64,000 bases of DNA, from assembly GCA_029168955.1 (NCBI GenBank), contig JAPDOI010000139.1, positions 1,324,501-1,388,500 of the forward strand, in the 5' to 3' direction. This stretch comes from Aplectana chamaeleonis. Lineage: Eukaryota; Nematoda; Chromadorea; Rhabditida; Cosmocercidae. Below the pieces are notes generated by a model, which saw only the letters and a program-made list of their open reading frames with translations, had not been told where the DNA came from and ran no database searches. Below, in pieces: positions 54,765 to 64,000 of this stretch; position 1 is the stretch's first letter; each line of letters begins with the position of its first letter. The position numbers were made by a program, and so were the translations under genes.

Positions 54765-56107
54765 ATGTGGCTCGTTCAGGTACCAAGTGTAATGGTGCGT
54801 CCAACGATAGCTGAACTCCTCCCTGCATACACATCTGAGGAGCATTCGTCTTTTGATGTAGGCGAACCAGTTAACTACACAAGATTCGACACTGGCAGCA
54901 ATAATACTGACGACGATGATTGGGCTGTTGATAAATATGAGGTTTCAGTACTGAAGCTGATTTCTGACTTTAAGTTCACCAAAAGTAGGGAGTAATTCAG
55001 GATTTTTTCGGACGAAGTTGGTGGAGAGAATCGTCCTTGGGAGAAACCAGAGCAGGTGGATGACGTGGGAACTGCAAATCACTCTCTTTTCGAGTTGTTT
55101 AACGAGTCGACATATGCTTCCAGCGAGGCAGGAAAAATGAATGATTTTCTGGAAGATGGGAAAAAGAAGAAGTCTTCAAATATGGTGGAAGCTGAAAACG
55201 TCCTCCTCTTTCGATTGCTAGCCAAAGACTATAAGGCATACAATGACAGCTTGAGAACAGGTATCGTGTTGTGTTTAGTTCGTTAAACTGAAGTAAGCTG
55301 AATATTTGCTTTTCTAGGATCGAAGGAAGGAAAGTGTATAAGGTAAGAGCTCCTTGAGAAGTAGGCGGAAGAGGTGTCTTCTATAGGCTTTTCCAGAAGA
55401 AGTGCACCTCAGATTTCCGAAAAAGTTCGGAAGGGACTCGACAAGTGTCGAAAACACCTATCGGCTAAGGTTTTAAAGTTTCTACTTTTCTCATCTTCTT
55501 GACTCATACACCTATTCCTTCAGAATCTTACTGCTTCCACAATCCTAGGAGACTATGGTGCGCAAGTCGAGAGAATTCCAGGTTATTTTCTACCAGTTGT
55601 AGACGTTATTGCAACTGAGCACAGCAATACTAGCGTAAAATATAACGGTATTATGGTTGTTTCATTATGTGAAAGAGTGAAATCTGAGTACACATCTCTA
55701 CAGATGATGAGTTCCTCGAGTGTAGTGTAAAAATAACGGATGGAAGGGAAGGTGGTCGGTGCAATGGCTATGCCAGAGGCACAGATCTGGTCAGGACCTC
55801 AGGACCGTCATCATATACTGGAAGAGAGGGAGCACACTTAGCTAAAAACAGGTTGGCGCCGAAATCTCTCCTAACAGATATAACTTGTTCTCAGGAGTAA
55901 CCCTAGCCAACTTTTAGGAAAGCTGCAACTATGGCAGACGGTCATTTGCAAATAATGAAGGAAGACATAAAAATCGCGAGAAAAACCAAACTCAAAATTG
56001 CGCTAGAAATCGAAATTTTGGAGCTTCAAGAGCAGCTTCTTCAATGGGACGTCCGTGAAATGCGCGAGCGAAAGAAGCGGCGGCGGATCATTATAGATTA
56101 TGACTGA
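54765..56107 (+). CDS. Multi-exon gene, unknown nuclear-type protein with C-terminal coiled coil
   Basis: Six exons join in phase: 55001-55260, 55318-55342, 55397-55469, 55524-55581, 55704-55851 and 55918-56107 (TGA). Introns are 54-122 nt with TTTTCTAG, TTTTCCAG, CCTTCAG, CTCTACAG and CTTTTAG acceptors. They yield about 250 residues. The middle has SEKVRKGLDKCRKHLSAKN then LTASTILGDYGAQVERIP. The C-terminus is a heptad-like helix (IALEIEILELQEQLLQWDV) followed by RERKKRRR, a probable nuclear signal. The 54765-54994 frame (MWLVQVPSVMVRPTIAELLP on, acidic) is the likely first exon, but no good in-phase junction to 55001 was found, so the 5' structure is unsure. Zeste/Myb-SANT-type proteins end with a similar helix, which is only a suggestion. 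Confidence 0.6.
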
Positions 56108-56479
56108 ATGTCAGTGTATAATAAGCAGTACTTCTTGACTTAATCGGATTTTGCCTGACGCGATTAGTCCGCATCTTCACCGATTTGTGCTGTCCTAGTC
56201 AGCGGCGTCTATTTGTTACGGTGTTCAGCAACGGTTTGAACGCAATGAATCCATCTATCACTCCTTCATTTGCCGCAAAAGAAAACATCGCATCTAAACT
56301 GCCTTTCTATAGCGAGCGATCTTGCACACTTTTACCACAACCGTCTAGAACTTCCGCCTAAGTCCAGGTGGTGCTTCCAATCAGGATTTGGAAGAGTTGT
56401 TAGAGAGTGTTGTACGACACAATCCGGCGTTCTTCTTAGTATATGCCTGAACAGTCAAAGTCGACCTTGCGTTGGCGTT

Positions 56480-57165
56480 TGTGAAAGTGTTGGAAGATGT
56501 GGTCTGCGTATCAAATTTAGTCTTGTGAGTGAACAAGGCGCGATGATTTTAGCTGGCAGCGTGTCGTTGACGGCATCACAGGCCATCGACGTTCCGATCG
56601 TGCGCGGCGATCCATCCATTCGTCAGACTAAATTGAATGCGAAGACTATACAGGCACCTACCTTGCGTCAGGCGTTAAAAGCAGCATACACGCTCGCAAA
56701 AGTTGTTGAGATAACTACATTATTGTGGTTGTACGGGCCCTAGAAGAGCCCTCACGAAGTTGGGAGAGTTGAAAACGAGTTAAAATGACCGTATTTGAGC
56801 CGTATTGAGTCACAAAATCATCCTTTCTCCGCCCACCGATACGGGCTCCGCCCCTCAATACCAATGTTCAATGCTCGATTACGGTCATTTTGGCTCATTT
56901 TTTACGCTTCTAACGTCGTAAGCGTTCCAGAAAGGGTCGTAAGAATACATTAGCGTCGTTATCCCAACAAATTTGCCGCTAGCTCCGCTATTTCAGCCAA
57001 TGCAGTAAAACTCGTCCACTTCTGGGCCAATGTAGAACGAACCGTTATATCATCATTTCAGTTGATTTTTTTCCGGTTTTTTCGTTATCTCTGAATATTA
57101 TTAGCTTCAGACCTTCGATTCATTCCATAAAATTGATATCATTTTTGAGCGTGTATGCTGCCTTT
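56480..57165. other. Insert of unknown origin in RTE copy 2
   Basis: Interrupts the LINE homology. A plus-strand frame crosses it up to 56743 (ILAGSVSLTASQAIDVPIVR...), not recognised. A short inverted segment with TCCGCCCACCGATACGGGCTCCGCC lies at about 56825-56860. Confidence 0.4.
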
Positions 57166-57731
57166 AATGTACTGCGTCAATTTTCTTGCCAATGTCTTCG
57201 TTATGATATACATATTCGTGGCCAGGAATAATCAAGCAGATCTTTAAACAGCTTCTTCTCAGTGCAGCGCAACCATTCCATCTGCGTCTTCGGTGCTGCC
57301 CACGTCTCCGACCCACACATGATGATAAGGTGAATAGCGGATAGGTAGACGCGCAACTTGACTCCCTCCACGATGGTGGGAGACCACAAACGTTTGGTTA
57401 AAGAATTAAATCAAGATGTAGTTTCGCACATCTTTGTTGAATATCCGCTGCATAAAGACCATCGCTCTTCAACAAACAGCCCAAATAACAGAAAACAAGT
57501 TAGATACGTTGTTCATATGCGCTTATTCCCGTTGAAGGTCAAGACCAATTTTTGTATTTGCGTCGATATCCAATACAGCAACATGTTGACAACGTATCCT
57601 AGACAGCAATGTGTCGAATTCCGCACAAGACGCATCCTTCGCATTGTCTTCGGCGGTTTCGGTGACGCACGAATGCATTCCTACCTGACGTTAGCCAAAA
57701 TCATCGAACGTAAAGTTGGAGTCCCTCCTTA

Positions 57732-58038
57732 GGCTCCGTCCATAGCAGACGTCCTAGCGTCAAGTGACCGTAAAGTTACGCTGGGGGTTGGCATATTCAG
57801 CACTTGTTATTGATCTCACTCCCCAGCAACCACTGCAGGCGGTCAGTCGCTGACGATGGAGGCGCAGTGACCGTAACGACTGTCACTAATATTATCGATA
57901 CCATCATTAACCACGTGCTGTTCTCGAACACGTTGAATGCGCCAGCCGTCGAGCGTCATGCGCCAGCGTTTGAGCGCTGGCGCATGATGCTCCGACGCAC
58001 TGACGCTTTGCCGCTGGTCGTCTGCTATGGACGGAGCC
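57732..58038. mobile_element. TTA-target MITE with 20-bp perfect inverted ends
   Basis: GGCTCCGTCCATAGCAGACG at the left is exactly complementary to the right end; the element is 307 bp. TTA stands on both outer sides (57729-57731 and 58039-58041), a 3-bp duplication as in PIF/Harbinger elements. It inserted into the endonuclease region of RTE copy 2, whose sequence resumes directly after. An internal palindrome GCGCCAGCGTTTGAGCGCTGGCGC lies at about 57960-57983. Confidence 0.85.
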
Positions 58039-58133
58039 TTACTGCTATTGCCAAGCCTCCCACTCCCCTTTCATCAGCGTTACCGCACTCTTTTTCGTTT
58101 GCCTCAGAGCGGATCTGCCCAAACAACCGGTTT

Positions 58134-61100
58134 TGACTTGACTTACTTGACTTAATCGGTTGGCTTTCGCCTGACGCGGTCATTCCGCATCTTCACCGAG
58201 GTGTGCCGTCCTAGTAGTCAGCCGTGTCCATTTTTCACGGTCTTCAGCCACAATTTGAACACATTCCATCCAGCTGTCACTATTCCATTTCCTGCGAAAC
58301 GAAACATCGCGCCTGAACTGTCTTTCGATGCCGAGTGACTTTAAATCCTCTTTAACCACATCCGTCCAGAACTTTCGCCTACGCCCAGGTGGCCGTTTCC
58401 AGACAGGATTTGGAAGCATTTTTAAAGCGTGTTGTACGAGACGATCCGGCGTTCTTCTTAGTATATGCCCGAGCAGGCGAAGGCGACTTTCCATTGCTGC
58501 TTGAGATGGCGTTAGGAGATGCTGGCACCTCCCTCGTGTCAAGCGTTGATGTACTGCGTCGATTTCCTTGTAAAGGTCTTCGTCATGGCATACACGCGGC
58601 CAGAAATATCCAAGCAAACGCCTAAAAAGCTTCCTCTCCGTGCAATCCAACCTTTCCATCTGCGTTTTCGGTGCTGCCCACGTCTCCGATCCGTACATCA
58701 TGATAGGGCGAATAGCGGATAGGTAGACGCGCAACTTGACTTCCTTCGCGATGGTGGTAGACCACAAACACTTGGTTAGAGAATTGAATGCAGACGTAGC
58801 TTTCGCACATCGTTGTCGAATATCCGCTGCATAACTACCATCGTTCTTCAGCAAACAGCCCAAATAACAGAAATCGTCCACCAGTTCGATACGTTGTCCG
58901 TCCACACAAACTCCAGTTGAAGGCCTCTGAGAGACCCACATCTGCTTGCATTTGTCGGGACGAAGACGAAGTCCATAGGCTGCGGCATACTTCGAAACGA
59001 GGTTCACAATCCTTTGCAGTTTTGCGTTGTTTTCAGCGAATAACACAATGTCGTCGGCGTACTCCAGGTCGACAAGGGAGCGTCCTGATGGTGTTAGGAT
59101 CACATCCGCAGGAAACTGTTCTGCAACTCTACGCATGATGTCATCAACGGCGAAGTTGAAAGAAAAGGTCCTGCAACGGCTCCTTGCCTTACTCCTGTTT
59201 TCACCTCGAAAGCTGACGTAAATCCGACAGGTGTACGAACTGCTGCTGTTGTTCCTTTGTTCATGTCCTCGATTAACCGAACATACTTTTCCGGGACTCC
59301 ATCTGCTCGCAGTGCATTGAGCAATCGATCACGATGAGGAGAGTCGAACGCGGCTTCAAAGTCCAAAAAGCAAGCTGTAATGGCTTCGAAAACCGCTGCC
59401 ACGATTCAATTACTCTTCTCACGACGAACACTTGGTCGATGGTCGATCATCCAGGTCGAAAACCGGCTTGCTCATCTCTGGTCGTTCCTTCACGATGTTT
59501 GATAAGTCGCTCGAGAATGATACGTTCTAAAACCTTGTACATGACACGAAGTAGAGAGATTCCTCTGTAGTTCTTAGGATCCGTGACGGATAGCTTCTTG
59601 TGAAGAGGTACGATGATCGCATGCCTCCACGAATCGGGTATCCTTTCGCTCATCTATATGGCACGGATGGTGTTGGTCATTTCACGAATCCCAGACGGAG
59701 GAAGAGCTTTCAGCATTTCAGCAGTGATGTTGTCATCTCCACCTGCCTTTCCATTCTTCATTTTCCGGACACAATCCAAAACTTCAGACTCAGTCGGCGG
59801 TTCCTCACTGACATCGTAATTTGCTCTCTGAACATGCGGGAGCTCAGGTACTGATGGCGCTGGACGATTCAGTAGTAAACTGAAGTAATCCTTCCATATT
59901 GGCAGCGTCGCATCACCAACTGCAACTCCATTGGTAGTGTTCAAGACAGGAGAACATCTCTTCATCTTCCCGCTATACTGTCGCAGCAACGTGTAGGCTT
60001 TCCTCGGATTCTTCTCCTCCCAAGCCTTCTCGAACTCCTTAGCTCTACACGTCCACTCTCGTTCGCGGTCACTTTGAAGCTGCCGACGCAACTTCCTCCT
60101 CAGACGCTTCTCCTCCACGAAGTTTCCTGCAGTTCGGAGAGCACATACTCTGTTGTAGGTAGATGTTGTTTCTTCTGAGACGTAGGCGAACTTCTTCTTA
60201 GGCTGTACAACCGGGAGTGCCTCTTTCGAAGCGTCCTGGATGCATTTGACAAAAAGAATCCGCGTCGCAAAGTTTCTTCTTAGTCCGTACTCCGATGTGA
60301 ATAGAGACGCGTTGTCGAAAATTCCTTCTGCACTCTTCATCTCTGAGACTTGTAATGTCAATCCTCTGAGAAGGCTGAGCCCCTCGCTTCCTCTTATGAA
60401 TCCTCGCAGTGAAGTTCAACAGAACAGGACGGTGATCCGAATCGAATGCGACATCCCACACAGCTCTAGATCTTCGAATGTCCGATACTGGAATATTCCT
60501 CGTCAGGACATAGTCAAGCTGTAGTTTCAAAGTTGTCATCTTCCGCTTCCGCTGCTCTTCTGGAGATAGCCGGGTTGGTCCCTGCCACGTAAGCTGATGG
60601 CGGCGATGATTCCTCTTGAATGTCGATGCAATAATCAGACCACTGCGTTCACAAAGGTCGACAAGGCGGTAGCCATTGTCCGATGTTTGCTCCACTGGGT
60701 AGAACCATTTACCGAGTACTTCGGATTCCTGATCAAGTCCCATCTTCGCATTTGCGTCAATCCCCACGACAACAGCATGTTGACAAGGTATCCTGGCCAG
60801 CAACGTATTGAGTTCCTCATAAAACGCATCCTTCGAATTGTCTTCGGCGGTTTCAGTGGGCGCATGAGCACTCACTATCCACAGATTGAATCCTCTGTGA
60901 TCCCGCAGTCGTACGAATGCATTCCGACACGACGTTGAGCCGAACTCCTTGACCATACCATTGAAATCCTTCCTTACAGCTATTGCACAGCCTCCCACTC
61001 CTATCGTCAGCGTTACCGCAGTAGATGGTGTACTCTCCGACGCTGATGACGGGTCTATCCTTGAGGCGGGTTTCCTGCAAAGCAGCAAACGGTGCATGGA

Positions 61101-61430
61101 AATAGCTCAGAAGTCTGGATAGCGCAGTTTTTTGGATATCACTCGACAGCGATCGACAGTTCAGGGTGGCGAAATTGTGGCTTGTGGCCAAAGACTCCAT
61201 GACTCCCTAGGTACGAATCCTAAGGTGTTATGGACCAGAGGCCTTAGTGTGCCGGACGGCGACACCTTTATGCAATGTGCGGGATACTTTCGCGATATAG
61301 TTGTGCACGCTATATCGCTCGAACGTTCCCTGTGTACACTCAAACGTCTGCTGGGTTCAGTAGAAGCAGGGGCACCAACGAGCAGGTACCAACAGACTTG
61401 TATACACACCCCCAACCGGTTTTGATAAAA
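58134..61430 (-). mobile_element. RTE-type LINE, copy 1, nearly full length
   Basis: Runs from a 5' region near 61430 (GCCTCTGGTCCATAACACC on the minus strand) to a 3' end marked by AAGTCAAGTAAGTCAAGTCA-type short repeats at 58134-58156, typical of RTE tails. It encodes an apurinic-type endonuclease and reverse transcriptase in one polyprotein, now broken by frameshifts and stops. Length about 3.3 kb, normal for RTE. Related copies lie on both sides (56.1-58.1 and 61.9-62.3 kb) in the same orientation. Confidence 0.88.
58180..61200 (-). pseudogene. RTE polyprotein: APE endonuclease and reverse transcriptase
   Basis: The start MESLATSHNFATLNCRSLSS (61200) leads to LQETRLKD, the endonuclease metal-binding segment. 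After a frameshift near 61000 come VSAHAPTE, VVVGIDANAK, LDYVLTRN and DSDHRPVLLNF (60400-60990). Another shift near 60300 enters the linker and first RT part (KMKNGKAGGDDNITAEMLKA). A TAG at 59651-59653 precedes MSERIPDSWRHAIIVPLHKK, and GFRPG is followed by TGA where Arg is expected. Motif A is FLDFEAAFDSPHRDRL, motif B GVRQGAVAGPFL, then a shift, then LEYADDIVLF (YADD at 59050-59061). The thumb and C-terminal domain (to 58180) are open, with GSETWAAPKTQMERL. At least two stops and three frameshifts: dead. Confidence 0.88.
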
Positions 61431-61885
61431 TCAAATAGGCTTAGTTAGGCCTGCCCCGGTATGGCTCGGCCAGTTGCGTGATTGGTGCGAGAATATTCAC
61501 TCTGCGACGCAACTCGAACGCTCCAGTAGATATCGGCGCAAGCAATCGCCTGTTTATATCAAAGGGCTCCCTATAGGTCCGCCCAGGTATGGCTCCCGAA
61601 AGTTGCGTGCTTGAGCGAGAATATATCTCAGACTGTGTACGGTTGCTTCTACCCGAAACCGAACAGTTTGCATTCCTGAACAGACGGATAAGTTTAGTCT
61701 GGATATCTTAGCCCTAATTCTTAGCTCTTTTCAGGTAACTGCAAGTACATGGAACGTTCTGAGCTCACATGTGAGCACCTGGTTCGTCTAAAAGTAGCAG
61801 GTTATACCAGTGTATTTTTTACCTCTTTTTTTATTCAGGTTTCCAATCAGTTTCTTAGTTTCGAAAGATTTTATTTTTGCGACAG
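61431..61885. other. Anonymous DNA between LINE copies
   Basis: The direct repeat AGTTGCGTG(A/C)TTG..GCGAGAATAT occurs at about 61472 and 61601 with CAGGTATGGCTC/CCGGTATGGCTC, suggesting a degenerate tandem unit of about 130 bp. No gene supported. Confidence 0.35.
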
Positions 61886-61889
61886 AATA

Positions 61890-62300
61890 AATTTTGTATG
61901 AATGGTTTATTGGAACACCTTCCGACGTTGATGACGGGTCTATCCTTAATAAAGCTTCCTGCGAAGCAGCAAACGGTGAATGTAAATAGCTCAGATAATT
62001 GAAGAGCGCAGAATGTGGGATATCACTTGACAGCGATCGACAGTTCATGTTTGCGAAATCGTGGCCTGCCGCCAAAGAATTCATTAACCCTTAGGGAAAG
62101 GACCTAAGGTGTTAATAACTATCATGCCCCGAACTCCAGCTCCTTTATACATGATATGGATGGCAAAATTTTAGCTATATTGCTCTGCACCCTATTTCAC
62201 TGGAAGGCTCCCTGTGGATACTCAAACGTCTACTGGGTCTAGTAGAAGCAGGGGCTCCGACGAGCATGTACCAGCAGACTTTTATACAAACCCTTAGAAG
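61890..62300 (-). mobile_element. RTE-type LINE, copy 3, 5' fragment
   Basis: Matches the first 60-odd codons (MNSLAAGHDFANMNCRSLSS, minus frame from 62084) and 5' region of copy 1, including CAAACGTCTACTGGGTCTAG. Endonuclease homology stops near 61905. The rest of the element is missing, so it is truncated at the 3' side. Confidence 0.75.
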
Positions 62301-62631
62301 CCATACTAATTTGCTAGATTTTGGCGATTATTCGAGTTTTTTTTCATAATTGGATTAGCAAATTAAGAGTTTGTCATGAATCGGATTTACATATCTTCTG
62401 CAAAGTACCCCATATTTAATTGTGCAGTTGTTTATATTGATTATTTCGCGTTTAAAGTGTCTTTGAAATGTTTTTTTAGCAACGATATCTTTTAAGATGC
62501 CTACTGTTTGCATATCCTATGTCTAACCTATGAGAGCCTTTGTTATGGGGCCTTTGTTTCTGAATAAGGTTTGGAAGGCCCATCTCTCACTCTAAGTTGA
62601 TGAGCTTTCGACAATGATCCCAACACCTGAC
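62301..62631. other. Anonymous AT-rich DNA
   Basis: No feature supported. Confidence 0.3.
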
Positions 62632-62783
62632 CTTGGAAGGCAGAAAAAGAAAGGATTTGAAGGTTTCATCTGCGACTGCTTCTCCAATTTTTCATAATGG
62701 CATTTGCCGTCTTTTTTAGACAGCACACAATGGTCGCCCGAATTAGGAGAACTGTTATTCTGACAGCTAAAACAAAAAGTCCT
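62632..62783 (-). CDS. Candidate Cys-rich exon
   Basis: On the minus strand an AAAATTTCAG acceptor precedes about 50 codons ending CCAAG/GTCAGG. The frame contains RTFCFSCQNNSSPNSGDHCV, then LSKKDGKCHYEKL and FFFCLPR. The spaced cysteines could form a zinc-binding knot, but no family is recognised and no partner exon was found. Confidence 0.3.
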
Positions 62784-63020
62784 CTGAAATTTTACAATTT
62801 TTCGAAAAAATCCTTTTTGGAAAGCGCGGAACTTATTATGATCCAATCAATTCTAGCAAAGAACTCATGAAGAACATGTCATAAGAAGGCGTTAAATATT
62901 CAAAAACATCAGAATTTTGTCTTCAAAAAGGCCTCGGCTCAACTGTATTTAGTGCCGATTTGTGCTTGCCAGATCATACCCGTTGACGGGTGACTGCTGT
63001 TGTGCCTACACAGTTCATGT

Positions 63021-63565
63021 TTAAAGGCAGTGGTCACGATGAAAAACGTAATCGAAAGAACTACAAAAATCAGCTCAGATGAAAAACAGCTCGAAAACTA
63101 TGAAGGTAGCGCGGTGAAAAACGAGCTAGAATTAGAGTTACTAAGACCCTAAACTTCCAGTTCGTGCACACGTGCACAGAAAGATCACAGTCTCATGCCA
63201 AGCAGTCGAAAATCATCGACACTCAGAGGAAGAAATAAATGCGAATTTACCTAATAAAACAGTTAACAATGAAAGCAAGCACTTTAGTCAATGTTTTTTG
63301 ACTAGATGTGTACATAAATCCGAAGTTTCATTGATTGAAATTCAATTTCAAGCCAACTGATTTTCTTGATACTAGAGATCATCGATGCCGATGATGTGGG
63401 GTGGACTCGTCCACCATCAAAAGACAAGGAAGTTCAGGCTTCAAATTTGGCCTAGAACAGCATTTTTTCGCGATTTTTTCTTATAGGTTCTACTACTCTA
63501 TACCCAGAAAAGGGTTCAGAAAGGGAAAGAAGACAAGCATATTTGAGCGCGACCACTGCCTTTAA
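63021..63565. mobile_element. TTAA MITE with family-A-like ends, different interior
   Basis: TTAAAGGCAGTGGTCACGAT and the right end GCGACCACTGCCTTTAA, 545 bp apart, TTAA at both borders. The interior is unrelated to the 11-54 kb copies. It ends 11 bp before the tRNA-like sequence. Confidence 0.7.
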
Positions 63566-63576
63566 ATTAGCTGGGG

Positions 63577-63648
63577 GTGTCGGTAGTTCAATGGTAACAC
63601 TCTCGCCCGGAAAGCGATGCAATGCGTGCTCGATTCCTGCCCGACACT
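63577..63648 (+). tRNA. tRNA-like sequence, probably a pseudogene
   Basis: The acceptor arm GTGTCGG pairs perfectly with CCGACAC. The A-box-like TAGTTCAATGGTAA and B-box-like GCTCGATTCC are present. The anticodon arm is TCGC/GCGA around the seven-base loop CCGGAAA, giving GGA (Ser) in the anticodon position, but with C at the normally invariant U33. The T stem has one mismatch. Overall similarity to tRNA-Gly in the A-box half suggests a diverged or chimeric gene. The 72-nt length lacks the long variable arm of a true tRNA-Ser, so a pseudogene or tRNA-derived sequence is more likely. Confidence 0.5.
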
Positions 63649-64000
63649 TAAGTTTTGTATTCAACTCAGCAACCCTGTGATGTCATGTAGAAATATTTAT
63701 TGAGCAAGGCGTTGAATAAAAAATGTTATCTAGGTGAAAAGGCCTAAGGTTTTGGCTCTTTTTTTTCTTCAGGAACCGTCTCAAATCGCCCCATCGTCGC
63801 TCTCTTGCTGCGACAATAGAAGAAAGTGCCCAGTACACTGAAAATTCTCCGAACACTTGAAGTGTTTCATTGTCAGTAATTTTTTATGATGAAAAAAAAA
63901 ACAATGATACCTGACGGAGACCAACGACAGGAGAACCACAAGAGCAATTATCTCGTACAAATTGTTTCGAACCTCCACTCGATGAGGCACCTATATCAGT
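63649..64000. other. Anonymous DNA
   Basis: T-rich sequence follows the tRNA-like element but no clear terminator is adjacent. A hydrophobic minus-strand frame (63781-63990, containing IIALVVLLSLVSVRYHCFFF) could be a membrane segment of a short protein, but there is no supporting context. Confidence 0.25.

Larger units (their letters stand above)
56130..58090 (-). mobile_element. RTE-type LINE, copy 2, rearranged remnant
   Basis: 56130-56480 matches the 3' end of copy 1 (58140-58500). 57165-57510 matches 58545-58890, with SETWAAPKTQMEWLRCTEKK in minus frame 57201-57389. 57520-57730 matches the endonuclease part at 60735-60915, and 58042-58090 matches about 60970-61020. A stretch of about 690 bp (56480-57165) is unrelated and ends with a degenerate MITE-like GCTGCCTTTAATG. 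Most of the RT region is deleted between 57510 and 57520. Inactive fossil. Confidence 0.8.

Overview
The window reads as repeat-rich nuclear DNA of a nematode, most likely a clade V parasite of the hookworm type. This is inferred from very short introns (about 52 to 66 nt, with GTRAGT donors and TTTTCAG-like acceptors), a Penelope-like retroelement with a GIY-YIG domain, a bandit/irritans-like mariner, RTE-type LINE copies, and many short inverted-repeat elements. There are no bacterial features. Host gene content is low: a few short spliced gene fragments that I cannot name sit between transposable elements, most of which are decayed.

Layout. 0-5 kb: unnamed coding fragments, the best a minus-strand exon pair at 1513-1750. 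5-9.4 kb: two 250-bp foldback elements in opposite orientation around a plus-strand gene 3' end (about 5.96-7.3 kb), a hairpin, and an LTR-like stretch. 9.4-18 kb: mostly anonymous, with TTAA-flanked MITEs and two exons of a minus-strand gene (14516-14720). 18-20.3 kb: a GGCCCG-ended element, the first 42-bp tandem array and a 590-bp inverted repeat. 21-24 kb: a decayed coding block and several TA-flanked MITEs. 24.06-24.68 kb: a compact four-exon gene. 25-33 kb: nested inverted repeats and MITEs. 33.6-35.9 kb: a 2.3-kb array of a related 42-bp unit, followed by a GC-rich candidate exon. 37.2-40.76 kb: a mariner whose transposase gene is split by a 2.3-kb insert holding a third 42-bp array, a CA microsatellite and a MITE. 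41.0-45.03 kb: a Penelope-like element with terminal repeats, an inverted partial copy and hammerhead-ribozyme-like motifs. 45.96-52.31 kb: a hAT transposon with an exact 8-bp target duplication, a broken BED/hAT transposase and several younger insertions. 54.1-54.6 kb: two hairpins. 54.77-56.11 kb: a multi-exon gene with a coiled-coil C-terminus. 56.1-62.3 kb: three RTE-type LINE copies on the minus strand, the largest almost full length but broken. 63 kb: a TTAA MITE abutting a tRNA-like sequence.

The genes form no pathway. The organising theme is transposons nested in transposons, three related 42-bp arrays, and at least nine foldback/MITE families. The strongest calls rest on target-site duplications and conserved catalytic motifs. 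Host gene calls rest on splice-site and reading-frame agreement only.
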